Origin: Tupaia tana
Lineage: Eukaryota; Chordata; Mammalia; Scandentia; Tupaiidae
Length of the DNA stretch: 64,000 bases
Reading direction: 5' to 3'
NCBI GenBank assembly: GCA_026018925.1
Contig: JAKSZU010000016.1
Span: forward strand, 83,572,490-83,636,489
The translations under genes and the position numbers were made by a program. The notes beneath the pieces were generated by a model that was given only the letters and a program-made list of their open reading frames with translations, had not been told where the DNA came from and did no database searches. Shown here in pieces: positions 32,808 to 64,000 of the stretch (the stretch's first letter is position 1; each line of letters begins with the position of its first letter).

Positions 32808-33808
32808 AACCAGTGGCATGGCGGTTAAGGTTAAGGTAGCATGGTTAAAGTTAAGGTGGTGGTTAAGGTTAAGGTGGTGATTAAGGTTAAGGTGGTGGTT
32901 AAGGTTAAGGTGGCGGTTAAGGTTACGGTGGCATGGTTAAGGTTAAGGTTAAGGTGGCGTGGTTAAAGTTAAGGTGGTGGTTAAGGTTAAGGTTAAGGTT
33001 AAGGTGGTGGTTAAGGTTAAGGTGGCGTGGTTAAGGTTAAGGTTAAGGTTAAGGTGGTAGTTAAGGTTAAGGTGGTGGTTAAGGTTACGGTGGCATGGTT
33101 AAGGTTAAAGGTGGCGGTTAAGGTTAAGTTAAGGTGGCGTGGTTAAGGTTAAGGTTAAGGTTAAGGTGGTAGTTAAGGTTAAGGTTAAGGTTAAGGTGGC
33201 GTGGGTTAAAGGTGGTGGTTAAAGGTGGCATGGTTAAGGTTAAGGTTAAGGTGGCGTGGGTTAAGGTGGTTAAGGTTAAGGTGGTGGTTAAGGTGGCGTG
33301 GTTAAGGTTAAGGTTAAGGTTAAGGTAAGGTAGTTAAGGTTAAGGTGGTGGTTAAGGTTACGGTGGCATGGTTAAGGTTAAGGTTAAGGTGGCGTGGTTA
33401 AAGTTAAGGTGGTGGTTAAGGTTAAGGTTAAGGTTAAGGTGGTGGTTAAGGTTAAGGTGGCGTGGTTAAGGTTAAGGTTAAGGTTAAGGTGGTAGTTAAG
33501 GTTAAGGTGGTGGTTAAGGTTAAGGTGGCGTGGTTAAGGTTAAGGTTAAGGTGGTGGTTAAGGTTAAGGTGGTGGTTAAGGTTACGGTGGCATGGTTAAG
33601 GTTAAGGTTAAGGTGGCGTGGTTAAGGCAGCTGGATCCCACATAGAGTCTTGGGTCTGTTGGCTTGAAAAACACCTCAAGCACGCCTTGGTGCGTGCCCC
33701 AAATCCTGAGAGGAGAATGGAGGAGGATTGCACATGGCCATCCCCTGGGGTGATTTCTCACGTTCCCTGTCTCTGGTGAGCGTAAGCACCCTACAGCAAA
33801 TTAAAATC
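32808..33808 (+). mobile_element. Type C SINE disrupted by an internal satellite
   Basis: The head CCAGTGGCATGGCGGTTAAG (32,812) and the continuation GTTAAGGCAGCTGGATCCCA at about 33,622 are normally contiguous in type C copies. The 3' body follows (GGCTTGAAAAACACCTC, CCCCAAATCCTGAGAGG, ACCCTACAGCAAATTAAAAT). About 800 bp of TTAAGG-type repeats separate them. Confidence 0.85.
32822..33625. repeat. TTAAGG-type satellite grown from a SINE A-box
   Basis: Irregular tandem units of GGTTAA / GGTTAAGG mixed with GGTGGCGTGGTTAAGG, GGTGGTGGTTAAGG, GGTGGCATGG and GGTAGTTAAGG. These are variants of the SINE head GGTGGCGTGGTGGTTAAGG. A block starting GGTTACGGTGGCATGG at 32,921 is repeated at 33,356 (offset 435 bp) with identical order for about 165 bp. 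Confidence 0.9.
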
Positions 33809-35150
33809 ACAAAAGACCCGGACCCCAATTCCAGTCCTTTGGTGCACTCAGTGAGGTAGGGCCCCTGTTCCCTGCTGTCCACCAGGGTTGGCAGGCTTCC
33901 GCCCAGCGTGTGGGGTGCAGGGCTGCCACTCCCCGACCAGCGCGGCTGTCACTGGTCCGCAGGAGCCCAGCTCCCCTGGCTCACTCTCCAGTCTGCACCT
34001 CGCTGTCCTTACTTGACCTGAAGGCAAGGTGCTGGGATGGGAATGGCTGGGCTGGGTTTGGAGGGGATGGGGAATCAGGTGACACCTGTGGGCTCAAAGG
34101 TCTGAAACCACTTTCGAGGGGTCACTGGCGCCTGGAGGGGTGTGGGCAACCCAGGCATCTGGAGCCTTTCCGCAGCTCGACCTTTCCCCTTCAGCCAGGT
34201 CTCTGGCCACCGCGCGCTGGGCAGGGTCTGTGCTCCCGCGTCTGGACAGTGCGGCCCCGCGGTCAAAGCTGCTTGCCAATGAGTGAGTAAATCAAGTCTG
34301 GAGTCCTCCTTCCCTCCTCCACACCCCCACGGGGAACCTCAGGGACACCAGGACTGGGAAGGCAGAGAAAGTGAGACCCCGGGGGGGGAGGGAGGACAGG
34401 AGCTGGGCGGCCCCGGGACCACCAGCTCTGGGCCCCACTGGTGGGTGAACTGAGGTGGGGTAGGCCCACCATCCAGAGCCCCCGTTTCCTGGGCTGAAGG
34501 GCCTCTGACGTCAGCCCCGTGCCCCAAATAACTTCCTCCTGGAGCCACTTCCGCCGTGGCCACACGTCCCCCGAGGAGCAGGGCCAGGCGTGCCCAGGGC
34601 AGGGACACAGGACGGTCATCTTGGGCAGCCTTCCCAAACTCACTTCCGCCCCACCCAGCCCTGCCGCCCAGGCTGCCGGGAAGCACCCGCCCCCTGCCTC
34701 GCTGGTGGAGGAGGCACAGCCCCTGGGCAGGGGCCAGGGCCAGGGCCAGGTGCGGGTCACCCTGGTGGGTCCTGGGATGTGTGCCTGCCGTGGGCCTGGG
34801 ACCCGGTTTCCTAGGAAGAGGGGCGCTGGGTCAGCAGGGACCACCGGCCTGCCGGCCCGTCCTTCCACTTTGTCTCACAAGACCTCTGCCCCGAGGCCCC
34901 AGCGCAGCTGCTTCACTGCAGCTGGGGTGAAGGAGGAGTAAGCGCGTGGAGCCCAGAGTCTCAGGGGCGTCTGCAGCCAGCCTAGGGCGTGGCGGCCCCA
35001 GGCCCGGGGCCGGGGTGAGGGGTCTGCCGAGGGGTTCAGGCCCAGGTCAGGAGTCCGGGTTCTGGCACCTCCTTCCTCCTGGAGCGGAGCTGGAGCTGGG
35101 CGGGCCGGGCTGACAGGTCGGGCGGCATAGCCGAGCGACACTCACCTCCG
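33809..35150. other. Upstream region of PRSS27, no other gene
   Basis: GC-rich unique sequence with a small GGGCCA repeat near 34,730-34,750. It presumably holds PRSS27 regulatory DNA. No protease relic or other exon is recognised. Confidence 0.4.
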
Positions 35151-35152
35151 GC

Positions 35153-35158
35153 TTAAAA
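35153..35158 (+). promoter_or_regulatory. Possible TATA-like element of PRSS27
   Basis: TTAAAA lies 50 bp upstream of the start codon in a GC-rich context. The spacing would allow a very short 5' UTR. Evidence is positional only. Confidence 0.3.
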
Positions 35159-35207
35159 CCCCACTTGATGGAGCCGCAGCCGCAGTGCTCGCACCGCACG
35201 CCGGAAC

Positions 35208-40180
<4,973 letters not shown>

Positions 40181-40237
40181 ATAGCTCTCGACTCTCCCTT
40201 CTCAAATGCCCAGTATTTTTATTTATGTTCACTCTCC

Positions 40238-40243
40238 AATAAA
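40238..40243 (+). terminator. Poly(A) signal of PRSS27
   Basis: AATAAA lies 58 bp past the stop codon and is followed by GT-rich sequence (GGGTGTGGTT). The 3' UTR is short. Confidence 0.8.
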
Positions 40244-40259
40244 AACCTCAGTGCCAGCC

Positions 40260-42640
40260 ACCTAGCTGGGTGTGGTTCCTGCCGGGAAGCTGCCGCAGCT
40301 GGGGCAGCTGGGGTGATCTGGGCTCCTGCCCTGCCGCCTGCCCTGCCTCCTCCCTCCAGATGTCTGCCAGGGTCGCCCTGCATGGGGATGGCGACAGGCA
40401 CGGAGGCGGGTCTCTGAGGAGCAGGGGAGCCTTTGCGGGTATGGCCACGGCTTCCGTTGCCAGGCACCGTCTCGGCATCAACCCAGACCTATTTCACCCA
40501 CTGTCACCCTTTGGGGGGTGGGAGTCACCACACTTTCCTGCAGGGCGGACGGAGGCATCCCTGCTGCTCTGGCACCTTCCAGGACTCCTGTGCCTCCGTC
40601 TCTGTTAGACCCTAGACTCCTCCTCTGCCCCCTTCCTTAGCCTCGGCCTCCCGAGTCCACAGCAGCAGGGTGGGACCAGAGCTAGACACACACACGCATG
40701 TGCATACCCGGGAGCACTCATGTGGCAAAGGGTGCGAATACACGCTGCACCCACATACTTCAGAGCACCTGCTGCGGCCCGGGCCTAGGGACCCAAGGGG
40801 AGTGGTGCCGGGACTTCCCCCCGGGGCTGTGCCCCTGCTGCATGCCCCCCCAGACCAGGGTGGTGGTCCTGTTCCAGGCGAAGGGGTGGGCAGGGCAGCC
40901 CCAGGGTCCCTGGGCTTCCTGGCTGAGCAGGGGCTGGCCTGTGCCAACAGCCTTGGGGAGGCCTCGGGAGCCTCTACCTTGCTCTGGAGGAGCCCCTGGC
41001 CCATCACCCGCCCGTCCTGCCTCTGCTGTGGGCAGGTGTAGCAGGGCCCCGCTGGGGGTCAGGGCGCTCAGTAAGCTGCTGTGGGCAGGTGTAGCAGGGC
41101 CCCGCTGGGGGTCAGGGCGCTCAGTAGGCTGCTGTGGCAATACCCTCCCTGCAGCCCCCCAGACGCCCCCTGCCTGCCAACAGCCTGGGCAGGCTGGCCT
41201 GGCCGCAGGAAGCAGAGCCGGGGGAAAGGGACAGGCTCACTCCATGGAGTTCACACCTCGTGTTAGGCGCTGTGTGTTGAGAGTCGTCATGTAAATGCCT
41301 GTTGCCACAGCTCCCTCTCCCACCCTGGAGGGGGCCAGGTGGGTGGCACCAGGGCCCTGACAGCTGCAGGACAAGTGCTGACAGCACAGACCAGGGCACT
41401 GGCTTCCACTGTGCAGGAAGGTTCTTCTGCAGGGCTGGCCCAGTGAGCCTCCTGGGCCAGCCACACACCTCAGGGAAGGCTCGTAGGTCAGCCCTTCCTG
41501 GGGCCTTCAACAGCACCCAGAAATCCACACCCATCACACACACACACACAAGCACCGTGATCAGCCAGGAGGCCCAGGAAGGAACTACCTGTGGGACCCC
41601 TTCTGGCCTCTAGGACCCTGGCAAAGGGTCACAGCAAGTGGGCCAGGTAGGAGTGTGGGGGCCTTGAACGGGACGTGCTAGTGATGTTGGGTGGACACCA
41701 ACGGAAGGGGGGGGGGGGCAGCAGTCCCTGCCAATCGAGGCCCAGGTCCTGCCCACTGGCCCCCTGTGGCACACTCCCCACAAAGAGGGCTGTGCCCAGG
41801 CCTCCAGGTCAGCCAGGAGGGCCCCCCTTCCGGCCCAGCGGCCGTGCCTGGGGACACCTGCCCTCTGAGGCCCTTCCAGTACCCCTGCTCTGCCTGGCTG
41901 AGAACCCTGGACAGCAACACGCAGAGTTCACACTCCCTCAGGCTCCGGGCTGCCCCCGGGCGGTCCTCACTCCACTCCCACTGGAGGCCTTGCCACAGGA
42001 TAGGGCAGCTCTGGCTGGGCCCTGGGGACAGAGTGGCCCATTAGCCAGGCCGCTGTCTGGAGTCTGGGTGGCCCGAGGTTCCAGGATCTTGGGCCCAAAC
42101 TCCTCCTGGCTGACCTCAGGGAGCCATGCCCTCCAGAGGACCCAAGACAGAACTCCCCCAAAGCCAGTAGGAGGATTTGCAGGAGAGTTCTGACCCACGG
42201 GAGCCTTGGCACTGGTGGAGGGGACGGCCCCGGGGCTCTTGCTGTCACCCAAGTGCTTCTAGTCCAGGGTGGAGCCGAGGGAGGTGGACGCGGACCCTGT
42301 GAGGCATTGGTGCTTTCCAACGGTCAGTGTCCATGGCTCCTGTCCCCAGGGATGGGGCGCATGTTCGCAAGATGGAGGTGAGGTGTCCCGGGCAAGCCCA
42401 CGGCCGTGCTGGGGACGGCATGGATAATTCTAACCCACAGGCCTTGGCCAAGCTGGCCACACCCCTCTCCGTTTTGGACAGACGCATGGATGACCCACTA
42501 AGCCTGGCCACAGAGTCTGCAGAGGTGGAGGCAGAGCGCCCCGGCTAACGGTCCGAGGGAGGTGTTGGGACGGGCCCTGAGCCGCGGCCTGGCCAGCGGC
42601 CCCTCCAGCACTCGAGACGCTGACGGCTGCTGAGCTTGTT
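40260..42640. other. Spacer between convergent PRSS27 and KCTD5
   Basis: Unique GC-rich DNA separating the two poly(A) sites by about 2.4 kb. It holds a 54-bp tandem duplication at 41,022-41,136 and a CA microsatellite near 41,537-41,550. No gene is recognised. Confidence 0.5.
41022..41136. repeat. 54-bp tandem duplication
   Basis: TGCTGTGGGCAGGTGTAGCA through GGGCGCTCAGTAAG is followed directly by a second copy that differs at one base (CAGTAGG), then the start of a third (CTGCTGTGG). Confidence 0.9.
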
Positions 42641-42652
42641 CATAAATACAGT

Positions 42653-42658
42653 TTTATT
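42653..42658 (-). terminator. Poly(A) signal of KCTD5
   Basis: The plus-strand TTTATT reads AATAAA on the minus strand, about 1.4 kb beyond the KCTD5 stop codon at 44,069. It implies a 3' UTR of about 1.4 kb. Confidence 0.65.
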
Positions 42659-44068
42659 CGCTATTTTCAGGGGAAACTTAGGCATTAAACTGTAAGCTGA
42701 TAAAATACGGATACCTAAAAAAGTATAAAAGTATAAATATCCCCTTGGAATAAATTTTAGTGAATTAAGTCTTGACATCTTTAAATTAAAAAACACGCGA
42801 ACCTACCTATCACGTCAAGGTCATAACCCGACGAGCAGCCAGCAGCTCTCCGGAGCTCGCCCCGCGGCCAGTGGTGCCACGTCTGCCCTCCAGAGGGTTT
42901 TTATCAACTACTGAAGCCAAACATTTAACGAGAGACCTCACAAAACGAGGAGGTAAGCCCTAGGTGCCGGAGAACGCAGTTAATCGGGTTATTGGCGAGG
43001 AGAGGAGAGGGCCTCAGCCAGAGCCTCCGGAGGCCAGAGTGCGTCAGCACCTCGCCTTCCGAGCCAGCAGCCCGCTGAGGCTGGGAGCAGCGGGCGGGCC
43101 AGCCAGGCCCCAGGCCAGTCGAGGCCTGTGTCCACAGCACACGGCAGCAGTCCCTGCCGGAACCCTAGCAGCTCCGACGCTGGGTCAGGTGGCAGGTCTG
43201 GGGCTGGTCCTGCAAAGGCTTAAACGTCCCCAGCCGTTAGAGAAGAGCTGCATAGTTACTCAGAGGGACGAGCGCGTGGCGGTGGGCGTCAGGGACCTCC
43301 GACGTGAGCAAGTCCCTGCTCGGACGCCGGGCCCACGGCCTCAGCCTGCCTCCCACCAGCACACAGAAGGCACAGGAGCATGCTGGCCCGGGGCAGAACC
43401 TCTGCCTCCTGCCGGGCGATTTCAGATCGATCCAAGCGCAGCAACACTCCTAGGCGTCTCTGGAGTACAGACAGCAGGGAGTCTGTCCACACGGAGAAAG
43501 GGGGTACAAAGTCCTCTCGCATCAAGAAGCCTCAACGGCCCCATCAGCTGGGGCCAGGCCAGCGTCCGGCTCTGAGGGCTGGCCCAGCCCGGCAGTAACG
43601 CCAGGGAAGCAGTGCCAGGTGAGACTGCGTCAGGAGCCTCTGCCGAGAGACCGCCCAGGACGGCTGCTGGGAGGCAGGGTCCTCGCTGACCAAGGACGGT
43701 GGCTTGCTCCCCATGCGGACGTGACAGGCGCGCTGCTCGCTCGCCCATGTAGCACCAAGAATGCTGCTCCTCAGAGGGTCCACGGTGACGGTGGCTGTCA
43801 GGAGCCGCCGCAGCCCCACGTGGCACTGGGAGAAAACAGCCAGGCCCCAGAGATGGCGCCCACCCGGCCACCACGCCCCCTCCGCAGCGATGCCTCGGAC
43901 AGCTGGCCTGTCTCTCACCACCCACCTCAGAGGCAAAAAAGGATTCACACCCAGATCTCGAGAAAAGTTATCAAAAGCAGGTTTCTTCTCACGGCCAAGC
44001 TTCCTGGACATGGTGGTTCATTGCGTCTTGGGAAAAAGAAAACCATCTCCTCGGCTGCCGACTGTCCC

Positions 44069-60408
<16,340 letters not shown>

Positions 60409-60660
60409 GATCCCAGCAAGCCCCGCCGCCGCGCGCCTCCGCCGGAAGCGTCCGGCCTTTAATACTGTCCTCCGAGCTGGCCCGCCCTCAGGTCCGCCTT
60501 CGTAAAGCGCCTGCTCCGGCGTTACGAGCAGACGGAAGTTCCGGTCCGGAAAAGCGGCCGGCTGTGCTCGCTTCCGGCCGGAGCGGGTCGCCGCGTGGTC
60601 CTGGCACGTGCGCAGGCGCACAGGGACGGAGCCCGGCCTCGGTCCCCAAGACCCAAGTCC
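60409..60660 (-). promoter_or_regulatory. KCTD5 CpG-island promoter
   Basis: TATA-less, CpG-dense DNA upstream of the KCTD5 start that continues through exon 1. ETS-type cores (GGAAG/CTTCC) occur near 60,443, 60,534 and 60,571. An NRF1-type palindrome TGCGCAGGCGCA overlaps an E-box CACGTG at 60,605-60,620. This is typical of a broadly expressed gene. Confidence 0.7.
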
Positions 60661-60689
60661 TGGTAGAAGGAAAAACACGCCAGCGAACG

Positions 60690-62600
60690 TCTACACTCTA
60701 CATGCCTTTTATTACAAGACTATTAAGCATACGAGGAAAATTCATCATCCGGCAACTACATCTAAAGCACAAACATTTGAAAAAGAATAAACAGATTCAT
60801 TAAATTATGATATGATTAAATCATTGACCAAATAGAAAATTTATATAATAAAGCCAGAAAAAAGGTTGTAAAATATAGTTTACAATAATTATTCACATTC
60901 AAGGCTGTACATCAATACATACAACAACGTGGCCCCGAACATGAACTCAATCCAAATAATTCATATATTAGAATTTAAATAACACAGACTGAACTAGAGG
61001 CCAACAATAGCCAGCAAATAACCTTATATAAGAATAAAAATACAAAAGTGTATATCCTAACATCATTGCATTGCTTTCTAAGTTTTGTGTTTAATTTTTG
61101 CTTTGCCTGTACATCACAGTTACAGCTACAGACCAGGTAGAGGGTTACACTCCTGACTGCCACCAACCTGAAAGACGGCTCACAGACTACTGACTCGCCC
61201 TACTTTACGTTGTTAAGGAACAGCTACAGCAGCTCTAAATACTGTAACAACCGAATTTTGCCAGCGTTCAAACTTGTAATTAGATGCTTTCATCAGCAAA
61301 ATGACCCCTGTTCACTCAGCCAGACTGTTGGTTTAGGGTGGGTCGCACCGCTAAGAAAAAGATTTGCCTTTTGTACAGAAGTTCTCTGTATATAGTTTGA
61401 TTGTTTCTTCATATTGAAGAAATGGATTATGGGAAAATCCAGGTATGCATGTCTGCCCCTCCAGTTGCCCGCCTGGCTACCTCCAATAAAACTGCTCCTA
61501 GACCGGCTCTCCACAGGCAGCCTGACTTAAAACCCTGTGATCTTGGGGTAGGGTACTACCCTTCGGGAGCTCTGGGAGTGACTCCAGCTCTGATTCAGCA
61601 GCATTTGCCAGGCAGCTAAAAGCCACACCCACTTGAGTCACCACCATCGGTTCATGTTGTTTTAAAAGAAACAAGGTGGAAACGTGCAGGGATCTAGCAC
61701 CTCACTGCACTCAACAGCTGCCGCCTGGGGAGTCTCAGCAGCGAGTACCTGGGTCTCAGGAGCAGCCAGGCGAGGAGACTGGGAGCTTCAGAGGGCAGGA
61801 GATCCAATTCTGACGGCCCAGCCCTCGTCTCTGGTACAGGAAAGTGGCACTGAGTACGGTGCCCAGGAAAACTGCTCATGCACGTTTCCCCTCGGTCCCG
61901 AGACCCCACCTAAAGTGGAGAAGTTACTAGTGCAATCAGATTTGGGTGGTCTGGACTAGAAGACTAGGCAACCTGCAATCCTATGGGCAGGCTGTGGGGA
62001 AGACACGGCCTGTAGTTCACACCAGCCAGGCAGCTACAGTCTACCGTGGGAAAGCCTGCCCGCTGTGCCCTCCTGACAGCAAGGCATTCTGACTGAGGAC
62101 GAGGGGGGTAGGAATGCATATCTGTAAAGCCCAATCACCTATATGGGTTCTTTTTCAAGCAGACTTGCTCTGCTACTAATCAAAATGGTCCGATGTACTT
62201 TGAGTCTATAAACTTAATTACGAATCACCCTCTAAGCATGTGGCAAGGTCAGTTCAACACTTCTCTGCTGACTGTGCAGATGCAAATTCAGTACCATTGT
62301 GGACACTAAGTACAAGATTCTGAAAATGTCGCTGAGCACTTGAAAGCCATAGCAGGCGGGATGGAAGAGAACTCACATGCAAGCACAACCAGGTTCTCGC
62401 TACAGATAACCGGCTCTTGGAAAAATCTGTCACAAATGGGTCTCAGTAATGACATTTTACCATTCTTAATCAAGGGTGTTCTTATTCGAATATTCTTTCA
62501 AACACACGACTGATGAGAAACTTTTGTTCAGAATCTGTAGTACACGGCCAAGGAGGCTCTGTTCACTGGAATTCAGCCTCTTCCACGCATCTGACCAAGA
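60690..62600 (-). other. Probable 3' UTR of the upstream neighbour (PDPK1 by synteny)
   Basis: AT-rich, SINE-free sequence with no good coding frame. It looks like a long conserved-type 3' UTR when read on the minus strand. Its 3' edge carries AATAAA on the minus strand at 60,708-60,713, only about 300 bp upstream of KCTD5. In human and mouse PDPK1 is the neighbour on this side. The assignment is by position and composition, not by a coding match. Confidence 0.4.
60708..60713 (-). terminator. Minus-strand poly(A) signal before KCTD5
   Basis: Plus-strand TTTATT, AATAAA on the minus strand, at the edge where AT-rich UTR-like DNA meets the KCTD5 CpG island. Confidence 0.45.
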
Positions 62601-62610
62601 GAGGAAGGGA

Positions 62611-62860
62611 GGAACCAGAAGATGGTGAAATGGTTATGTCTCTGTACTCCCACAGTTGACCACGGTTTGAGTCTTGGACCCAGTGGCTTAAACTTCATGC
62701 TGGGCACATGTGCGTGTATGCCCAAGATCCCGAGAAAATAAAGGAAAGGGGATTTCGGCGTGACCATCCTCCCTGGGGGCTGATTTCTCACTTCCTGTCT
62801 CTTTTGGTCTCTCTGGTGAGTGCACATGCCCTATAGCAAAAATCTCTCTCAAAAAAGAGA
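62611..62860 (+). mobile_element. tRNA-derived SINE, type A
   Basis: GAACCAGAAGATGGTGAAAT head, CACGGTTTGAGTCTTGG B-box, CCCTATAGCAAAAATCTC tail, then a GA microsatellite. The flanks are purine-rich and give only an approximate target-site duplication. Confidence 0.85.
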
Positions 62861-62889
62861 GAGAGAGAGAGAAGGGAAAGTAATACCAC

Positions 62890-63590
62890 TTTACAATAAA
62901 CCAAGTCTTTGACCCAAAAATATCATTTCTAGGCAGCTGAGGGGGAAGGGAGCAGAAATCAATCATAAATCAAAAATTTATATTCATCACAGCATTATTT
63001 AAATAGTGAGAAACCATCTAAATGTTTTAGAATAGAGAAATGGCCAGATAAATTATGATAAAATTTACAACCATTAAACTCTACATTCATTAAAAATAAT
63101 GTTTTTAAAGACTTGCTCATGACATGGGGAAATGCTTAAGATAAGCTGGATGCAAAGGTGTGTGTCTCCATTAAAATGCAGACAAGGGGCCAGCAGGTGG
63201 CGCGGTGGTCACATCGCTGGACTCCCACACAGTAGACGGTGGTTGAGTCCCAGACCCAGCAGCTTAAAACTTACACTGGGCATATGTGCCCGAAATCCCG
63301 AGAAGAGACTGGGAAAGAGATCGCGGCTTGGCCATCCCCCCAGGGGGTGATTTCTTGCATTCTGTCTCCCTGTCTTTCTCTGGCGGGTGCACACACCCTT
63401 ATAGCAGAAATCTCTCAAAAGAAAAAAAAAAGAAAAAAAAAGAAAGAAAATGCAAACAAATGTGGGAATGGGCAGGAAACAGGATGCAGACCCAAATGTT
63501 CACAGTGGTCTTCCGGGTGGTGAGCCTACACTTGATTTTTTTCCCCCCCAAAAGATAAGTACAGAGCCTCCAGTGCTCTGGGGTCTGTGT
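62890..63590 (+). mobile_element. Old L1M 3' fragment split by a SINE
   Basis: Ordered L1M-like pieces: ATATCATTTCTAGGCAGCTG, CATCACAGCATTATTTAAAT, CCAGATAAATTATGATAAAA, TGACATGGGGAAATGCTTAA. After the SINE come GTTCACAGTGGTCTTCCGGG and TGATTTTTTTCCCCCC. Non-coding. Confidence 0.6.
63186..63440 (+). mobile_element. tRNA-derived SINE, type A, with TSD, in L1M
   Basis: GGGCCAGCAGGTGGCGCGGT head, AGGGGGTGATTTCTTGCATT body, CCTTATAGCAGAAATCTC tail and A/G run. AAAATGCAGACAA before and AAAATGCAAACAA after are the target-site duplication. Confidence 0.9.
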
Positions 63591-64000
63591 CATGGGGCTG
63601 TCTCCACAATCCCTTCAGGTGTGGCTCACAGCAGCCCGGGAGGGCTGGACAGGGGAAGCTCCTACCCGCTTCAGTATGGTGACATGAGTCACCCTTCTCC
63701 AAGCAAGCATGTGGATAGGAACCCAGCAAGCCATGGGTGGAATGGTGGCTGCACTGTGGGGGCTGGGCCCAGGAAGGAGAGGCCTCATGCCTCACTGAGG
63801 ACCACCCGTGCCCTGGCTGGAGCCATAGGAGAGGGTGGGAAACAAACTTCTACACCTGCTTCTGCAGCTCCAGGGCAGGCAAAGTGCAGGGAGCCGTGAC
63901 CCAGCCTCCTTTCTGTGCTGAGACCACATAGGCCGTGCTCTCAACATCTGCACTTGGCCCTGCCTGTTCTCGGCAGGACGTCGTAAACCACAGGGCATCG
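63591..64000. other. Right edge, nothing assigned
   Basis: Unique sequence of mixed composition. An open frame of about 150 codons has no recognised domain. Confidence 0.3.

Noticed and set aside
32822..33625. Interstitial telomere
   Set aside because: The unit is TTAAGG/GGTTAA mixed with SINE head words, not TTAGGG, and SINE halves flank it on both sides.
34263..34941. Extra protease or other exon upstream of PRSS27
   Set aside because: Open frames only; no CGxP, AAHC or GDSGG motif and no splice-bounded match.

Overview
This is a 64 kb piece of a placental mammal's nuclear genome. Three spliced genes can be assembled exon by exon with GT-AG introns and continuous reading frames. From left to right they are PRSS22 (brain-specific serine protease 4 / tryptase epsilon, minus strand, about 2.4-6.1 kb), PRSS27 (marapsin, plus strand, about 35.2-40.3 kb) and KCTD5 (BTB-domain CUL3 adaptor, minus strand, about 42.6-60.4 kb). 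These neighbours belong to the 16p13.3 trypsin-like protease cluster of human and its mouse chromosome 17 counterpart. PRSS27 and KCTD5 are convergent. PRSS22 and PRSS27 point away from each other across about 29 kb of repeat-rich DNA. Beyond the KCTD5 CpG-island promoter lies AT-rich, UTR-like sequence with a minus-strand poly(A) signal. By synteny it is probably the 3' UTR of PDPK1.

Almost everything else is repeats. About fifty copies of a tRNA-derived SINE superfamily are present in three modular forms with a shared head: type A (about 260 bp, tail ending CCCTATAGCAAAAA), type B (about 150 bp, CT-rich body and GGTCAAATTAAA tail) and type C (B-like head on an A-like body). Many have clean target-site duplications, so they are fairly young, and several are nested. 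They are not Alu, B1/B2, Bov-tA, CAN, ERE or VES, so I do not assign the species. A nearly complete HAL1 (ORF1-only LINE-1 derivative) lies at 20.6-22.6 kb, and older L1M pieces are scattered.

Layout: 1-2.4 kb, flank with SINEs; 2.4-6.1 kb, PRSS22; 7.30-7.39 kb, relic of a PRSS22-like exon; 10.5-10.95 kb, orphan CpG island; 11.07-12.68 kb, minisatellite of 27/29-bp units; 12.7-34 kb, SINE/LINE territory with two more minisatellites, one grown from the A-box of a SINE; 35.2-40.3 kb, PRSS27; 40.3-42.6 kb, convergent spacer; 42.6-60.4 kb, KCTD5 with a long inverted repeat in intron 1; 60.7-64 kb, UTR-like sequence, SINEs and L1M.

Both proteases keep a complete catalytic triad and an S1-pocket Asp, so both should be active trypsin-like enzymes made as zymogens. 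PRSS27 here has a long, hydrophobic C-terminal tail that would tether it to the membrane. KCTD5 encodes 234 residues, the same length as human. I see no novel multi-gene system. The unusual material is repeat biology (SINE-born satellite, fold-back SINE, triple nesting, inverted repeat) and protease-cluster evolution (relic exon, gene order, tail retention).
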